The translations under genes were made by a program, and so were the position numbers. From Rubrivivax sp. (GTDB lineage Bacteria > Pseudomonadota > Gammaproteobacteria > Burkholderiales > Burkholderiaceae): DNA of 64,000 nt. The stretch spans positions 1 through 64,000 of the forward strand of contig JAEUOZ010000005.1 of NCBI GenBank assembly GCA_016790225.1, in the 5' to 3' direction. Position 1 is the first letter of the stretch. Each line of letters starts with the position of its first letter. Below the pieces are notes generated by a model. That model did not search any database, had not been told where the DNA came from, and saw only the letters and a program-made list of their open reading frames with translations. This document shows, piece after piece, positions 1 to 8,065 of the stretch.

Positions 1-376
1 ACGGCCCGGACTTGGGCGGCTGCGAACCATGGCCCGAGAAGAAGAACACCACCTCGTCACCCTTGTCGACGCGGCGCAGAAACGTGTCCAGCGCATCGTT
101 CATCGACTCGCGCGAGGCATCCAGGGCCTTCGTCACCCTGAATCCGGCGCGCTCCAGCTCGCGCGCGATCGCATTGGCGTCGTTGCGCGCATTGCGCAGC
201 TTGGTGACGTTGGCGTAGTTGTCGTTGCCCACCACCAGGGCCAGGCGGGCGGCCTGGGCTTCCAGGGTGATGCAGGCGGCCGCCACGGCCAGCGCCAGCA
301 GCATGCGCGCCGGGCGGCGCGCGGCGGGCTCGGCAGCGGCTTGTCGGTGAGAGTGCGGGTGCAGGGGGGTCTTCAT
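1..376 (-). CDS. Caspase-family (peptidase C14) protein, N-terminal part, cut by window edge
   Basis: The 125 visible residues begin with an Arg-rich leader and a hydrophobic segment (about residues 25-42, ending EAQA), which looks like an export signal. An internal Met at residue 25 could be the true start of that signal. A caspase-like fold follows: a first strand LALVVGNDNY, then LRNARNDANAIARELERAGF, and near the cut a VVFFFSGHG strand with the catalytic His. The catalytic Cys (usually in a DAC-type motif) would lie outside the window. These are the usual marks of bacterial metacaspase/caspase-like cysteine proteases. Substrate and role are unknown. The gene lies 92 bp downstream of, and in the same direction as, an OmpA-domain gene, so the two may be co-transcribed. 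Confidence 0.85.
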   Translation of the reverse strand, partial: MKTPLHPHSHRQAAAEPAARRPARMLLALAVAAACITLEAQAARLALVVGNDNYANVTKLRNARNDANAIARELERAGFRVTKALDASRESMNDALDTFLRRVDKGDEVVFFFSGHGSQPPKSGP

Positions 377-468
377 GGCCTCAGGCGAACATCACGGGGA
401 CGTTACTCGAACCGACGCACGGGCTCAATGCGGCGCCCGGCATCCAACCGGTGCCGCCGTGCAGGGCA

Positions 469-1182
469 TCACTGCGGCGCCTTGCGCAGTTCGACGCGCC
501 GGTTGGCGGCCAGCGCGGCCTCTTCGCCGGCCAGCGGCCGCGCGCTGCCGAAACCGTAGGCGCTGAGCCGCTCTTCGGCCACGCCGCGGCCGACCAGATA
601 GCGGCGCACCGCCAGCGCCCGGGCGCAGGACAGTTCGAGGTTGATGCGGGCATCGCCGGTGCTGTCGGTATGGCCGGCGATGGCGAAACTGTCGCTCGCC
701 AGTTCCTTGGTCTTGAGGGCCTGGGCCACGTTGTCCAGCAGCGCCGCGTCGCGCGCGGCCAGCTTGTCCGAACCGGTGGCGAACTGCACGCTGAGATGGA
801 TGCCCGGCGTGGTATCGCCGGCATAGGGCACCACTTCCAGCGTGCGGGTGGCCGGCCCGGCGCTGCGGCCGGCGGGTCCCCCGGCACTGGCCGGTCGGGC
901 CGCTTCAGCGCACAGGTGGCTGCCGGCATCCGGCAACGGGGTGCGCCGAAACGACCGCGTTGCCGGCGCCCCGCCGGCCGGCCCCGCCAGCGCCGCAACC
1001 AAGGCCTCGACGCTGGCCTCCGACACCGGGCGCTGGGCCTGCGCCGAAGTGGCCGCCGCGGCCAGCGTCGCCAGCAGTGCGGCCGCCAGCACGCGCCGCG
1101 TGCACGGCCGGCAAGACGACCGCGAGCCGGGCCGGGGCGAGGGCGGGGGCGAAGACGAAAGGGGCAGGTTTCGCAACATCAT
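469..1182 (-). CDS. OmpA-family (peptidoglycan-associating) protein
   Basis: The 237-residue protein has a basic N-terminus, a hydrophobic export segment at about 30-45 ending TSAQAQ, and a low-complexity Ala/Gly/Pro linker. A complete OmpA C-terminal domain covers about 129-233: ATGSDKL, GHTDSTGDARINLELSCARA, YGFGSARPLAGE, NRRVEL. This domain binds diaminopimelate in peptidoglycan. No beta-barrel is present, so it is probably a periplasmic or anchored protein. A short TRSF motif (75-78) precedes the linker. The start is the first of two adjacent ATGs (1182 and 1179). The frame stays open far upstream, but that part is the antisense of the dienelactone hydrolase gene and has no protein character. 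The neighbouring caspase gene downstream suggests a functional pair. Confidence 0.88.
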   Translation of the reverse strand: MMLRNLPLSSSPPPSPRPGSRSSCRPCTRRVLAAALLATLAAAATSAQAQRPVSEASVEALVAALAGPAGGAPATRSFRRTPLPDAGSHLCAEAARPASAGGPAGRSAGPATRTLEVVPYAGDTTPGIHLSVQFATGSDKLAARDAALLDNVAQALKTKELASDSFAIAGHTDSTGDARINLELSCARALAVRRYLVGRGVAEERLSAYGFGSARPLAGEEAALAANRRVELRKAPQ

Positions 1183-1322
1183 GGATCGGCAGCTCTGGGG
1201 GCTCGGATCTTCGGAAGCGAATGATGCCGCGGCGCGGCGCCGGGCCGCATCCTCCGCTGGCCGGAGTGCGGCCCATTCAACGGTTCGTTGCGGTGGCCGC
1301 GGCCGCACCACGGCCGCGGCCG

Positions 1323-2021
1323 TCAGCGCAGATGGCGGCCGAAGAACTGCAAGGTGCGCGACCAGGCGAGCTGCGCCGCACCAGGGTCGTATTCGATCAC
1401 CGGCAGCAGCCGCTTCTCGCCGACCTGGGTCTCGTTGAAGAAGGCGTGCTGGGCGTCGTAGCGGAAGAACTCGAATGCCACGCCGGCCGCCTTGAGCTTG
1501 GCCTCCAGCGCGTCGACCCCGGCGATCGGGAACGGCGCGTCGCGCGTCGCCCAGTGGCCCATCAGCGGCGCCTTGATGCGCGCCGCGTCCACATACTCCA
1601 GCGGCGGGTAGCCGTACCAGGTGACGCCGGCATCGAGCTCGGGCACGTGGACCGCCGACAGCAGCGTGAGCGCGCCGCCCATGCAAAACCCGGTGACGCC
1701 GCACTTGGCCGAGCCGCCGCCCTTCAGATACTGCACGGCGCCGCGCACGTCCTGGCCGGCGGCATCGCCGAAGTTCAGGTTCGTCATCAGGTGGTGGGCC
1801 TCTTCGGCGTCGATCGTGCTCTTGCCGCGGTAGAGGTCGGGCACGAGCGCACGATAGCCCTGCTGCGCGAAGCGGTCGGCCACGCCGCGGATCTGGTCGT
1901 TCAGGCCCCACCACTCCTGGATCACCACCAATGCCGGGGCCCCGGCGACCTGCGCCGGCTCGGCCAGGTAGCCGTTGACGGCAGTGCCGTCGGGGCGGTT
2001 GAAGCTGACATTGCGGCCCAT
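1323..2021 (-). CDS. Dienelactone hydrolase family protein
   Basis: This 232-residue alpha/beta hydrolase has its nucleophile in GFCMGG (Cys113). The remaining expected catalytic residues are Asp161 (ATRDAPF), His192 (DAQHAF) and the supporting Glu36 (QEWWG). That Cys-Asp-His set is typical of carboxymethylenebutenolidase, which opens dienelactones in chlorocatechol or related ring-cleavage pathways. Many genomic copies act on other lactones or esters, so the substrate is not fixed. The ATG at 2021 is chosen because a clear AGGAGG lies just upstream and the protein then has the usual family length. No aromatic-degradation genes are adjacent. It is divergent from the molybdenum hydroxylase genes across a 193-bp gap. 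Confidence 0.92.
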   Translation of the reverse strand: MGRNVSFNRPDGTAVNGYLAEPAQVAGAPALVVIQEWWGLNDQIRGVADRFAQQGYRALVPDLYRGKSTIDAEEAHHLMTNLNFGDAAGQDVRGAVQYLKGGGSAKCGVTGFCMGGALTLLSAVHVPELDAGVTWYGYPPLEYVDAARIKAPLMGHWATRDAPFPIAGVDALEAKLKAAGVAFEFFRYDAQHAFFNETQVGEKRLLPVIEYDPGAAQLAWSRTLQFFGRHLR

Positions 2022-2214
2022 GTTCGGTCCTCCTGCGGGTGGGTCGGGTGAAGCGGGGTGAGCGCCGCAGTAGAGCGCCCCGCCGCCGCCGGCGTCAATC
2101 CCGATCGACCTCCGTTGGAAATTTGCCCCCGCTGGCAGTGGGCGCCGTTCGGCTGCATCATCCGGCCCCTTCCGGTTCCCGATGCCCGATTCCACCGACC
2201 CGAGGAGACCCACG

Positions 2215-2712
2215 ATGGCCCAGCTGAACGTCAACGGCCGCGTGCACACGCACGAGGCCGAACCCGACACACCGTTGCTGTGGGTGCTGCGCGAGCACCT
2301 CGGCCTCACCGGCACCAAATACGGCTGCGGCATCGCCCAGTGCGGCTCGTGCACGGTGCACATCGACGGCACCGCGGTGCGCAGCTGCGCGATGCCGGTC
2401 TCGGCGCTGCAGCCAGCGCAGAAGATCACCACGATCGAGGGCCTCTCGCCCAACGGCAGCCACGCGCTGCAGAAGGCCTGGCAGCAGCTGGACGTGCCGC
2501 AGTGCGGCTACTGCCAGAGCGGCATGCTGATGGCCGCGGCGGCGTTGCTGAAGGACAAGCCCAGGCCGAGCGATGCCGACATCGATGCCGCGATCACCAA
2601 CATCTGCCGCTGCGGCACCTACAACCGCGTCAAGGCCGGCATCCGCCAGGCTGCCGGGCTGCCGGCCAGCGCCGCCAGCGAGATCGTCCACCTGCCCACG
2701 AGGAGCGCCTGA
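2215..2712 (+). CDS. (2Fe-2S) subunit of a xanthine-oxidase-family dehydrogenase (IorA-like)
   Basis: The 165-residue protein carries two [2Fe-2S] centres. The plant-ferredoxin type uses Cys38, 43, 46 and 58 ([13 protein letters not shown]...RSC). The second, four-helix type uses Cys97, 100, 131 and 133 (QCGYCQSG...ICRCGTY). This is the small subunit of two-subunit molybdenum hydroxylases such as isoquinoline 1-oxidoreductase. It passes electrons out of the molybdenum site; no FAD subunit is present. ATG 2215 is preferred over an upstream start at 2182 because GAGGAG lies just before it. Its stop overlaps the start of the large-subunit gene by one base (TGATG), so the two are translationally coupled. 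Confidence 0.94.
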   Translation: MAQLNVNGRVHTHEAEPDTPLLWVLREHLGLTGTKYGCGIAQCGSCTVHIDGTAVRSCAMPVSALQPAQKITTIEGLSPNGSHALQKAWQQLDVPQCGYCQSGMLMAAAALLKDKPRPSDADIDAAITNICRCGTYNRVKAGIRQAAGLPASAASEIVHLPTRSA

Positions 2713-4937
2713 TGGATACGCCCCTGGAACGCTGGATGCCCGCGGACGCTGAAGCCGGCGCCGCGCCGGGCCTGGGTCTCACGCGCCGCGGCTTCCTGGC
2801 CACGGCGGCCACGGGCGCGGGCGGCGCGCTGGTGCTGGGCTTTTCCACCGGCGCGCCGGCGCAGGGTCAAACGGCCGAAATCAACGCCTGGGTGGTGGTG
2901 CAGCCCGATGAGCGCGTGATCATCCGCATCGCGCGCAGCGAGATGGGACAGGGCACGCTGACCGGCCTGGCCCAGCTGGTGGCCGAAGAGCTGGAATGCG
3001 ACTGGTCGCGCGTGAGCACCGAATACCCCACGCCGGGCCAGAATCTGGCGCGCAAGCGCGTCTGGGGCAACTTCTCCACCGGCGGCAGCCGCGGCATCCG
3101 CGAATCCCAGGATTACGTGCGCAAGGGCGGCGCCGCAGCACGGCTGATGCTGGTGCAGGCGGCCGCGCAGCGCTGGAACGTGCCCGCCGCCGAGTGCAGC
3201 GTGGCCAACGGCCTGATCAGCCACGCCGCCAGCAACCGGCGGCTGAGCTACGGCGCCGTGGCGCAGGACGCCGCACGGCTGACGCCGCCGGATAACCCGC
3301 CTCTGAAGGATCCGCGCAGCTGGAAGCTGGCCGGCCGCAGCCTGGCGCGCCTGGACACGGTGGACAAGACCAACGGCCGCCAGATCTACGGCGCCGATCT
3401 CAGCCTGCCCGGGATGCTGCACGCCTCGATCCGTGCCTGCCCGGTGTTCGGCGGCAAGCTGCGCGGCTTCGACGCCGCGCGCGTGAGCGGGATGCCCGGC
3501 GTGAAGAAGATCGTGCGGGTGGGTGACAACGCCGTCGCCGTGGTGGCCGATACCTGGTGGCGCGCGAACAAGGCGCTCACGGCCCTGCCTGTGGACTGGG
3601 ACCTCGGCCCTCACGCGGCAGCCCAGCAGCCGGCGATCGACGCGATGATCGCCGAAGGCCTGCGGGCCGAGCAGGCGGCCGTGGGCAACAGCAACGGCAA
3701 CGTGCGCGAAGCCCTGGCCAGCGCGGCGCGGCGCATCGACGCGGTCTACGCCTACCCGCACCAGAACCACGCCACGATGGAGCCGATGAACGCCACGGCG
3801 CGCTGGACCCCCGAGCGCTGCGAGGTCTGGACGCCCACGCAGAACGGCGAGGCGGCGCTGGCCGCCACCGCCGAAGCCGCCGGCCTGCCGGCCGCGCAGT
3901 GCGAGGTCTACAAGATCCATCTGGGCGGCGGCTTCGGCCGGCGCGGCGCGGTGCACGACTGGGTGCGCCAGGCCGTGGCCATCGCGCGCGAGCTGCCCGG
4001 CGTGCCCGTCAAGCTGCTGTGGTCGCGTGAGGAGGACATGACACACGGCCTGTACCACCCGGTCACGCAGTGCCGGCTGAGCGCGGGCCTGGATGCCCAG
4101 GGCAAGCTGCAGGCGCTGCACATGCGCATCTCGGGCCAGAGCATCCTGGCGGGCATCTTTCCGCAGAACGTGCGCGACGGGCGCGATCCTGTCGTCTTCC
4201 AGGGCTTGAACAACGGCGGCGGCGAGGCGGCCATCGGCTATGCGGTGCCGCACCTGCTGATCGACCACGCGATGCGCAACCCGCACGTGCCGCCCGGCTT
4301 CTGGCGCGGCGTCAACCTGAACCAGAACGCGGTCTACCTGGAGTGCTTTCTCGACGAGGTGGCGCACGCCACGGGCAAGGATCCGCTGGTGCTGCGGCGC
4401 GAGCTCATGCAGAACCACCCGCGGCACCTGGCCGTGCTGGAAGCCGCCTGCGCGAAGGCCGGCTGGGGCACGCCGGCGCCCGACGTCAAGGGGCAGAAGG
4501 TCTTCCGTGGCCTGGCCCAGACGCATGGTTTCGGCAGTTACGTGGCGGCAGTCGCCGAGGTCTCGGTCAGCCGCGAAGGGGTGCTCCAGGTGCACCGCAT
4601 CGTGGCCGCCACCGATCCGGGGCACGTGGTCAACCCGCAGCAGGTGGAGGCTCAGGTTGAGGGCAGCTTCGTCTATGGCCTGACCGCCATGCTGTACGGC
4701 GCCTGCACGGTGAAGGACGGTGCCATCGAACAGAAGAACTTCGATACCTACCCGATGATGAAGCTGGCCGAGATGCCGCGCGTGGAAACGGTGCTGGTGC
4801 CCAGTGGCGGCTTCTGGGGCGGCGTGGGCGAGCCCACCATCGCCGTGGCCGCGCCCGCGGTGCTGAATGCGATCTTTGCCGCGACCGGCAAGCGCATCCG
4901 CACGCTGCCGCTGAGCCAGCACAGCCTGAAGGCATGA
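2712..4937 (+). CDS. Molybdopterin-binding large subunit of a xanthine-oxidase-family dehydrogenase (IorB-like)
   Basis: The 741-residue protein has an N-terminal twin-arginine signal (TRRGFLATAA, about 24-33), so the enzyme is probably exported folded and acts in the periplasm. Aldehyde-oxidase/xanthine-dehydrogenase domain motifs follow: [32 protein letters not shown] for cofactor binding, and near the end GGVGEPTIA, whose Glu is the expected catalytic base. Isoquinoline 1-oxidoreductase-type enzymes hydroxylate N-heterocycles or oxidise aldehydes. The substrate here is not predictable. The molybdenum cofactor would be inserted in the cytoplasm by an XdhC-like chaperone, which is not in the window. 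It is coupled to the preceding Fe-S subunit. A second, divergent pair lies at 9257-12096. Confidence 0.93.
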   Translation: MDTPLERWMPADAEAGAAPGLGLTRRGFLATAATGAGGALVLGFSTGAPAQGQTAEINAWVVVQPDERVIIRIARSEMGQGTLTGLAQLVAEELECDWSRVSTEYPTPGQNLARKRVWGNFSTGGSRGIRESQDYVRKGGAAARLMLVQAAAQRWNVPAAECSVANGLISHAASNRRLSYGAVAQDAARLTPPDNPPLKDPRSWKLAGRSLARLDTVDKTNGRQIYGADLSLPGMLHASIRACPVFGGKLRGFDAARVSGMPGVKKIVRVGDNAVAVVADTWWRANKALTALPVDWDLGPHAAAQQPAIDAMIAEGLRAEQAAVGNSNGNVREALASAARRIDAVYAYPHQNHATMEPMNATARWTPERCEVWTPTQNGEAALAATAEAAGLPAAQCEVYKIHLGGGFGRRGAVHDWVRQAVAIARELPGVPVKLLWSREEDMTHGLYHPVTQCRLSAGLDAQGKLQALHMRISGQSILAGIFPQNVRDGRDPVVFQGLNNGGGEAAIGYAVPHLLIDHAMRNPHVPPGFWRGVNLNQNAVYLECFLDEVAHATGKDPLVLRRELMQNHPRHLAVLEAACAKAGWGTPAPDVKGQKVFRGLAQTHGFGSYVAAVAEVSVSREGVLQVHRIVAATDPGHVVNPQQVEAQVEGSFVYGLTAMLYGACTVKDGAIEQKNFDTYPMMKLAEMPRVETVLVPSGGFWGGVGEPTIAVAAPAVLNAIFAATGKRIRTLPLSQHSLKA

Positions 4938-5018
4938 CGCGGTCTTGAGGCCCGATACGCAAGCTCACGCCGGTACAGACGTGACGCGGCTGCACGGCCT
5001 TCACCGTGGGCAGACGCC

Positions 5019-5441
5019 ATGCTCGTGATCAGCCTGGCGGCAGCGGCCGTGCTGGGCGCAACGGGCTCGGCCGTCGTGGGTGACGGCCTGCCCGCGGCAC
5101 TGACGGCGCAGCCCGGCGATGTGCAGCGCGGGCGCGAGATCGTCGGCAGCCGCTCGCAGGGCATGTGCCTGCTGTGCCATGCCGGCCCGGCCGAACTCTT
5201 TGCGGATGAGCGCACGCCCGGCAACGTGGCCGCGAGCCTGGCCGGGGTCGGCGGCCGCTTCACCGAGGCGCAGTTGCGCCTGCGCGTGGCCGATGCCCGG
5301 CGACTGAACCCGCAAAGCCCCATGCCCGCCTACCTGCGGACCGAGGGCCTGCAGCGTGTGGCCCCGGCCTGGCAGGGGCGCAGCCTGCTCACGCCGCAAC
5401 AGGTGGAGGACGTGGTGGCCTTCCTGAGGACGCTGCAGTGA
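5019..5441 (+). CDS. soxX: SoxX-like monohaem cytochrome c
   Basis: The 140-residue protein has an N-terminal hydrophobic export segment (about 3-20), one haem-c motif CLLCH (50-54), and a downstream SPMPAY that can supply the distal Met ligand. In the Sox system SoxX pairs with SoxA. The SoxAX complex oxidatively links thiosulfate to the Cys of SoxY in the periplasm. The n-region lacks the usual basic residues. The frame is open without a standard start codon back to 4938, so the exact start is uncertain. The stop overlaps the soxY start by four bases (GTGA type), and soxX-Y-Z-A run in one direction, so an operon is likely. The gene begins 81 bp after the molybdenum hydroxylase gene and may be co-transcribed with it. 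Confidence 0.85.
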   Translation: MLVISLAAAAVLGATGSAVVGDGLPAALTAQPGDVQRGREIVGSRSQGMCLLCHAGPAELFADERTPGNVAASLAGVGGRFTEAQLRLRVADARRLNPQSPMPAYLRTEGLQRVAPAWQGRSLLTPQQVEDVVAFLRTLQ

Positions 5442-5917
5442 CGCCGCAGCCCAGATCTGCGCCGGCTCGCACGCGCCGCCAACTGCTGGGCGCCGGCCTG
5501 GCGGCAGCTTGCACGGGCCTGCTGCGCGTGCAGCCAGCCGGCGCCGCAGCTTCGCCCGCCTTCGAGGCTGCCCTGCAACAGCTGACCGGCGGCGCCGTGC
5601 CGCAGCACGGGCGCGTGCAGCTGGAGATCTCGCCGCTGGTGGAAAACGGCAACGCCGTGCCCGTGCTGCTGTGGCTGGACAGCCCGATGACCGAGGCCGA
5701 TCACGTGCGTCGGCTGGCGCTGCTGACCGAGCGCAACCCGCAGCCCGAGGTGGCGGTCTTCCAGCTCAGCCGGCTCAGCGGCCGGGCGCGTGTGGCCACG
5801 CGCATCCGGCTGGCGACCTCGCAGACGCTGTGGGCCCTGGCCGAGACCGGCGACGGCCGCTGGTGGATGAGCGGGGCCGAGGTCGTTGTCACGCTCGCAG
5901 CTTGTGTGGAGGGTTAG
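5438..5917 (+). CDS. soxY: SoxY-like sulfur carrier subunit with atypical C-terminus
   Basis: The 159-residue protein has a twin-arginine type leader (TRRQLLGAGLAAACTG, about 12-27) and the family motif PLVENGNAVPV (67-76). SoxY carries sulfur intermediates on a Cys in a flexible C-terminal arm, normally ending GGCGG. Here the arm reads AACVEG: the Cys (156) is kept near the end but the flanking glycines are replaced and one extra residue follows. Assignment rests on the ENG-N-VPV motif, the leader, the terminal Cys and the place between soxX and soxZ. It starts with GTG overlapping the soxX stop. Whether the altered tail still enters the SoxAX and SoxB active sites is unclear. Confidence 0.85.
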   Translation: MTPQPRSAPARTRRQLLGAGLAAACTGLLRVQPAGAAASPAFEAALQQLTGGAVPQHGRVQLEISPLVENGNAVPVLLWLDSPMTEADHVRRLALLTERNPQPEVAVFQLSRLSGRARVATRIRLATSQTLWALAETGDGRWWMSGAEVVVTLAACVEG

Positions 5918-6047
5918 CCTTGATGTGCATGGCAGAGCCGTCCCTCGCTTCCTTGCCGAAGCGCGCCGCGCAAGGGCGGCGTCCGCTCGGCGCGCCGGGC
6001 CGCGTCCAGGCGCGAATCCGGCAGCGCCCCACGCGAAGGGCGGTGCC

Positions 6048-6371
6048 TTGAGCCTGCGCGTCCTGCTCCATGCGCCGGCCAGCGCGCCGGCGGGCAGCCT
6101 GGTCGAGCTGCGCGCGACCGCGGCCCATGCCATGGAGACCGGCTACCGGCGCGGCAGCGACGGCCAGATGCTGCCGCGCGATCTGCTGCGGCGCATCGAG
6201 GCCCGCTTCGACGGCGAGCTCTTCTTCAGCGCCGAGCTGCACGCCGCCATCGCCGCCAACCCGACCGTCGCCTTCTGGCTGCGCCTGCCGGGCAGCGGCA
6301 CGCTGAGCGTGCGCTTCAGCGGCGACCGGGGCCTGGCGCACGAAGAACATGTGCGCATCGCAGCCACCTGA
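6048..6371 (+). CDS. soxZ: SoxZ-like sulfur carrier partner
   Basis: SoxZ forms a heterodimer with SoxY and presents its carrier arm. The family signature HAMETGYRR lies at about residues 28-36, followed by DGQMLPRDLL, ELHAAIAANPTVAFW and a C-terminal strand pair. With a TTG start at 6048, preceded by a purine-rich GAAGGGCGG, the protein is 107 residues, the usual SoxZ size. No ATG or GTG is close enough. The same frame is open upstream to 5886, inside soxY, but that stretch is Arg/Ala-rich and unlike SoxZ, so I leave it out. The 130-bp gap from soxY is long for this otherwise tight operon. Confidence 0.82.
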   Translation: MSLRVLLHAPASAPAGSLVELRATAAHAMETGYRRGSDGQMLPRDLLRRIEARFDGELFFSAELHAAIAANPTVAFWLRLPGSGTLSVRFSGDRGLAHEEHVRIAAT

Positions 6372-6396
6372 GGCCGCCGACAGGGGGCTCGGGATA

Positions 6397-6420
6397 TGAG
6401 GCTGAGACTGAGACTGAGAC
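6397..6420 (+). repeat. Short tandem hexamer repeat (TGAGAC x4) before soxA
   Basis: Four units of six bases (TGAGGC, then TGAGAC three times) run directly up to the proposed GTG start of soxA at 6422. No Shine-Dalgarno sequence other than the GA-rich repeat itself is present. Change in unit number would alter leader spacing without changing the reading frame if the GTG is used. Confidence 0.7.
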
Positions 6421-6421
6421 C

Positions 6422-7237
6422 GTGGCCCTGATCGCCGGTCGACCGCTGGTCCGCGCACGGCGACCGGGGCTGAAGATGGCGGTACTGGCCGCCTTGATTG
6501 GCGTGCTGCTGGGCGCCGGCTGCGCGCAGCCACGGCCCGAGCCGGCAGGGCAGACGCAAACAGACCCTCGGCGCTCCGGCTATCACTTCATGTCGCGCGC
6601 CACGCAGGCGCTGCAGGACGATGACGCACAGAACCCGGCCTTTCTGTGGGTGGCGGAAGGTCGCCGCCGCTTCGCGCTGCACTGTGCCGGCTGCCACGCC
6701 GAAGCGGGGCTGCGCGACGCGGCCACGCGCCACCCGGCGTTTGACGCGCAGTCCGGACGGCCCTTGCGCTTGGAAGATCGCGTCCGCCACTGCCACCGCC
6801 AGCGCCTGATGCCCGCGGGCAGCGGCCCTGACGAAGACGCCGTGCTCGCCGATCTGAGCCATCTGGCCTTCCTGGCGCGCGGCCTGCCGATCCAGCCACC
6901 GGACGACCCGCGCCTGGCAGCCGGCGTCGAGCAGGGGCGCCTTCTCTGGCATCGGCGCCTGGGACAGCTGGATCTGTCCTGCGCCGATTGCCACGATCGG
7001 CTGGCGGGTCGCCGCCTGGCCGGCAGCACGATCCCGCAGGCGCACCCCACGGGCTACCCGGTCTACCGCCTGGAGTGGCAGACACTGGGCACGCTGGAGC
7101 GGCGGCTGCGCGGCTGCCTCAGCGGCATCCGGGCCCAGCCCTTTGCGCCCGGCGCGCCCGAGTGGGTGGCGCTGGAGCTCTTTCTGCGCCATCGCGCCGC
7201 CGGCCTGAGCCTGGACGCACCCGGCGTGCGTCCATGA
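6422..7237 (+). CDS. soxA: SoxA-like dihaem cytochrome c
   Basis: The 271-residue protein has two haem-c motifs, CAGCH (88-92) and CADCH (187-191). Near the C-terminus is the SoxA signature GCLSGIRAQPF, in which Cys232 corresponds to the persulfurated haem ligand at the SoxAX active site. SoxA with SoxX joins thiosulfate to SoxY in the periplasm. The start is uncertain. GTG 6422 follows a tandem hexamer. ATG 6476 would begin directly at the hydrophobic segment MAVLAALIGVLLGAGC; that Cys could be lipidated, but the lipobox is imperfect. The dihaem form differs from SoxA proteins that keep only the second haem. It is the last sox gene of the run; soxB and soxCD are not here. Confidence 0.88.
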   Translation: MALIAGRPLVRARRPGLKMAVLAALIGVLLGAGCAQPRPEPAGQTQTDPRRSGYHFMSRATQALQDDDAQNPAFLWVAEGRRRFALHCAGCHAEAGLRDAATRHPAFDAQSGRPLRLEDRVRHCHRQRLMPAGSGPDEDAVLADLSHLAFLARGLPIQPPDDPRLAAGVEQGRLLWHRRLGQLDLSCADCHDRLAGRRLAGSTIPQAHPTGYPVYRLEWQTLGTLERRLRGCLSGIRAQPFAPGAPEWVALELFLRHRAAGLSLDAPGVRP

Positions 7238-7271
7238 CGGCTTTCTTCCACTCCCGCACGGAGCCCCTCGC

Positions 7272-7868
7272 ATGACGACCATCCAGTATTGCTTCACCCC
7301 CGTTTCGCCCTGGACCTACCTCGGCCACGCACGCTTCGTGCAGATCGCCGAAGCGGCTGGCGCAACGGTCGAGGTGATGCCGGTCGATTACGGCGTGATC
7401 TTTCCGGCCAGCGGCGGCCTGCCGCTGCCCAAGCGCGCACCGCAGCGACAGGCCTACCGCCTGGTCGAACTGCGCCGTTTCAGCCAGCACCTGGGCGTGC
7501 CGCTGAACCTGCAGCCGGCCCACTTCCCGGTGGACGGGCGGCCCGCCTCGTTGCTCATCATCTGCACCGCCAGCCAGGCCGGCACGCCCGCGGCCCTGGC
7601 GCTGAGCGGCGCGCTGCTGCGAGCGGTCTGGGCCGAGGAGCGAAACATCGCCGATGCCGACACCCTCGCCGGGACCCTGGCCGAATGCGGTCTGGATGCC
7701 GGCCTGCTGGAGATGTCCCGCGAACCGGCCGTCGCCCTGCAGTACGAATCCCATACGCAGCGCGCGCTGGACGCGGGTGTCTTCGGTGCGCCCAGCTATG
7801 TGGTCGACGGCGAAATCTTCTGGGGCCAGGACCGGCTGGACCTGCTGCAGCAAAAGCTGGGGGTTTGA
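7272..7868 (+). CDS. 2-hydroxychromene-2-carboxylate isomerase-like DsbA-fold protein
   Basis: The 198-residue protein has a thioredoxin/DsbA fold of the GST-kappa type. It opens with a first strand and the motif SPWTYL, where Ser replaces the redox Cys pair and contacts glutathione in HCCA isomerases. It ends with GVFGAPSYVVDGEIFWGQDRLDLL, the cis-Pro region and a typical C-terminus. Characterised members isomerise 2-hydroxychromene-2-carboxylate in naphthalene breakdown using glutathione. No naphthalene genes are present and the gene follows soxA by 34 bp, so a thiol-related role next to sulfur oxidation is possible but only inferred. There is no export signal, so it is cytoplasmic. Confidence 0.88.
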   Translation: MTTIQYCFTPVSPWTYLGHARFVQIAEAAGATVEVMPVDYGVIFPASGGLPLPKRAPQRQAYRLVELRRFSQHLGVPLNLQPAHFPVDGRPASLLIICTASQAGTPAALALSGALLRAVWAEERNIADADTLAGTLAECGLDAGLLEMSREPAVALQYESHTQRALDAGVFGAPSYVVDGEIFWGQDRLDLLQQKLGV

Positions 7869-7899
7869 GGCCGGGCGCTCCAGCGGCCATTGACCGCGG

Positions 7900-7926
7900 C
7901 GGGCCGAGGGTCTCCCACTCGGCCCG
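7900..7926 (+). terminator. Strong hairpin after the sox/HCCA-isomerase run
   Basis: A perfect nine-base inverted repeat (CGGGCCGAG and CTCGGCCCG) with a nine-base loop lies 31 bp after the stop at 7868. No T-run follows, so intrinsic termination is uncertain; it may instead protect mRNA 3' ends. It separates the sox run from the HtrA-like gene, whose GTG is 140 bp further on. Confidence 0.45.
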
Positions 7927-8065
7927 ACAGTTCGCATCTCGGGCCAGAGTCTTCGGCGGCTCGGGCTGAGCTGCCAAGCTGCGTCTTCGGCCCGGGATTT
8001 GCGCCACGCCTTGGCGCCGTCTGAATCTGGCTCGATCCTGCACACACGCCCGACGGAGGTGGCCG

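Noticed and set aside
1183..1914. N-terminal extension of the OmpA frame
   Set aside because: The frame is open, but this part is a shifted read of the dienelactone hydrolase gene with no own character; ATG 1182 gives a signal segment.
2619..4922. Long open frame (over 760 codons) on the minus strand
   Set aside because: It is the exact antisense of the molybdenum hydroxylase large subunit, rich in His, Arg, Gly and Ala, with no domain. High GC keeps the opposite frame open.
4938..5018. Open extension upstream of soxX
   Set aside because: It lacks any standard start codon and is Arg-rich; ATG 5019 stays the best start though its signal is weakly charged.
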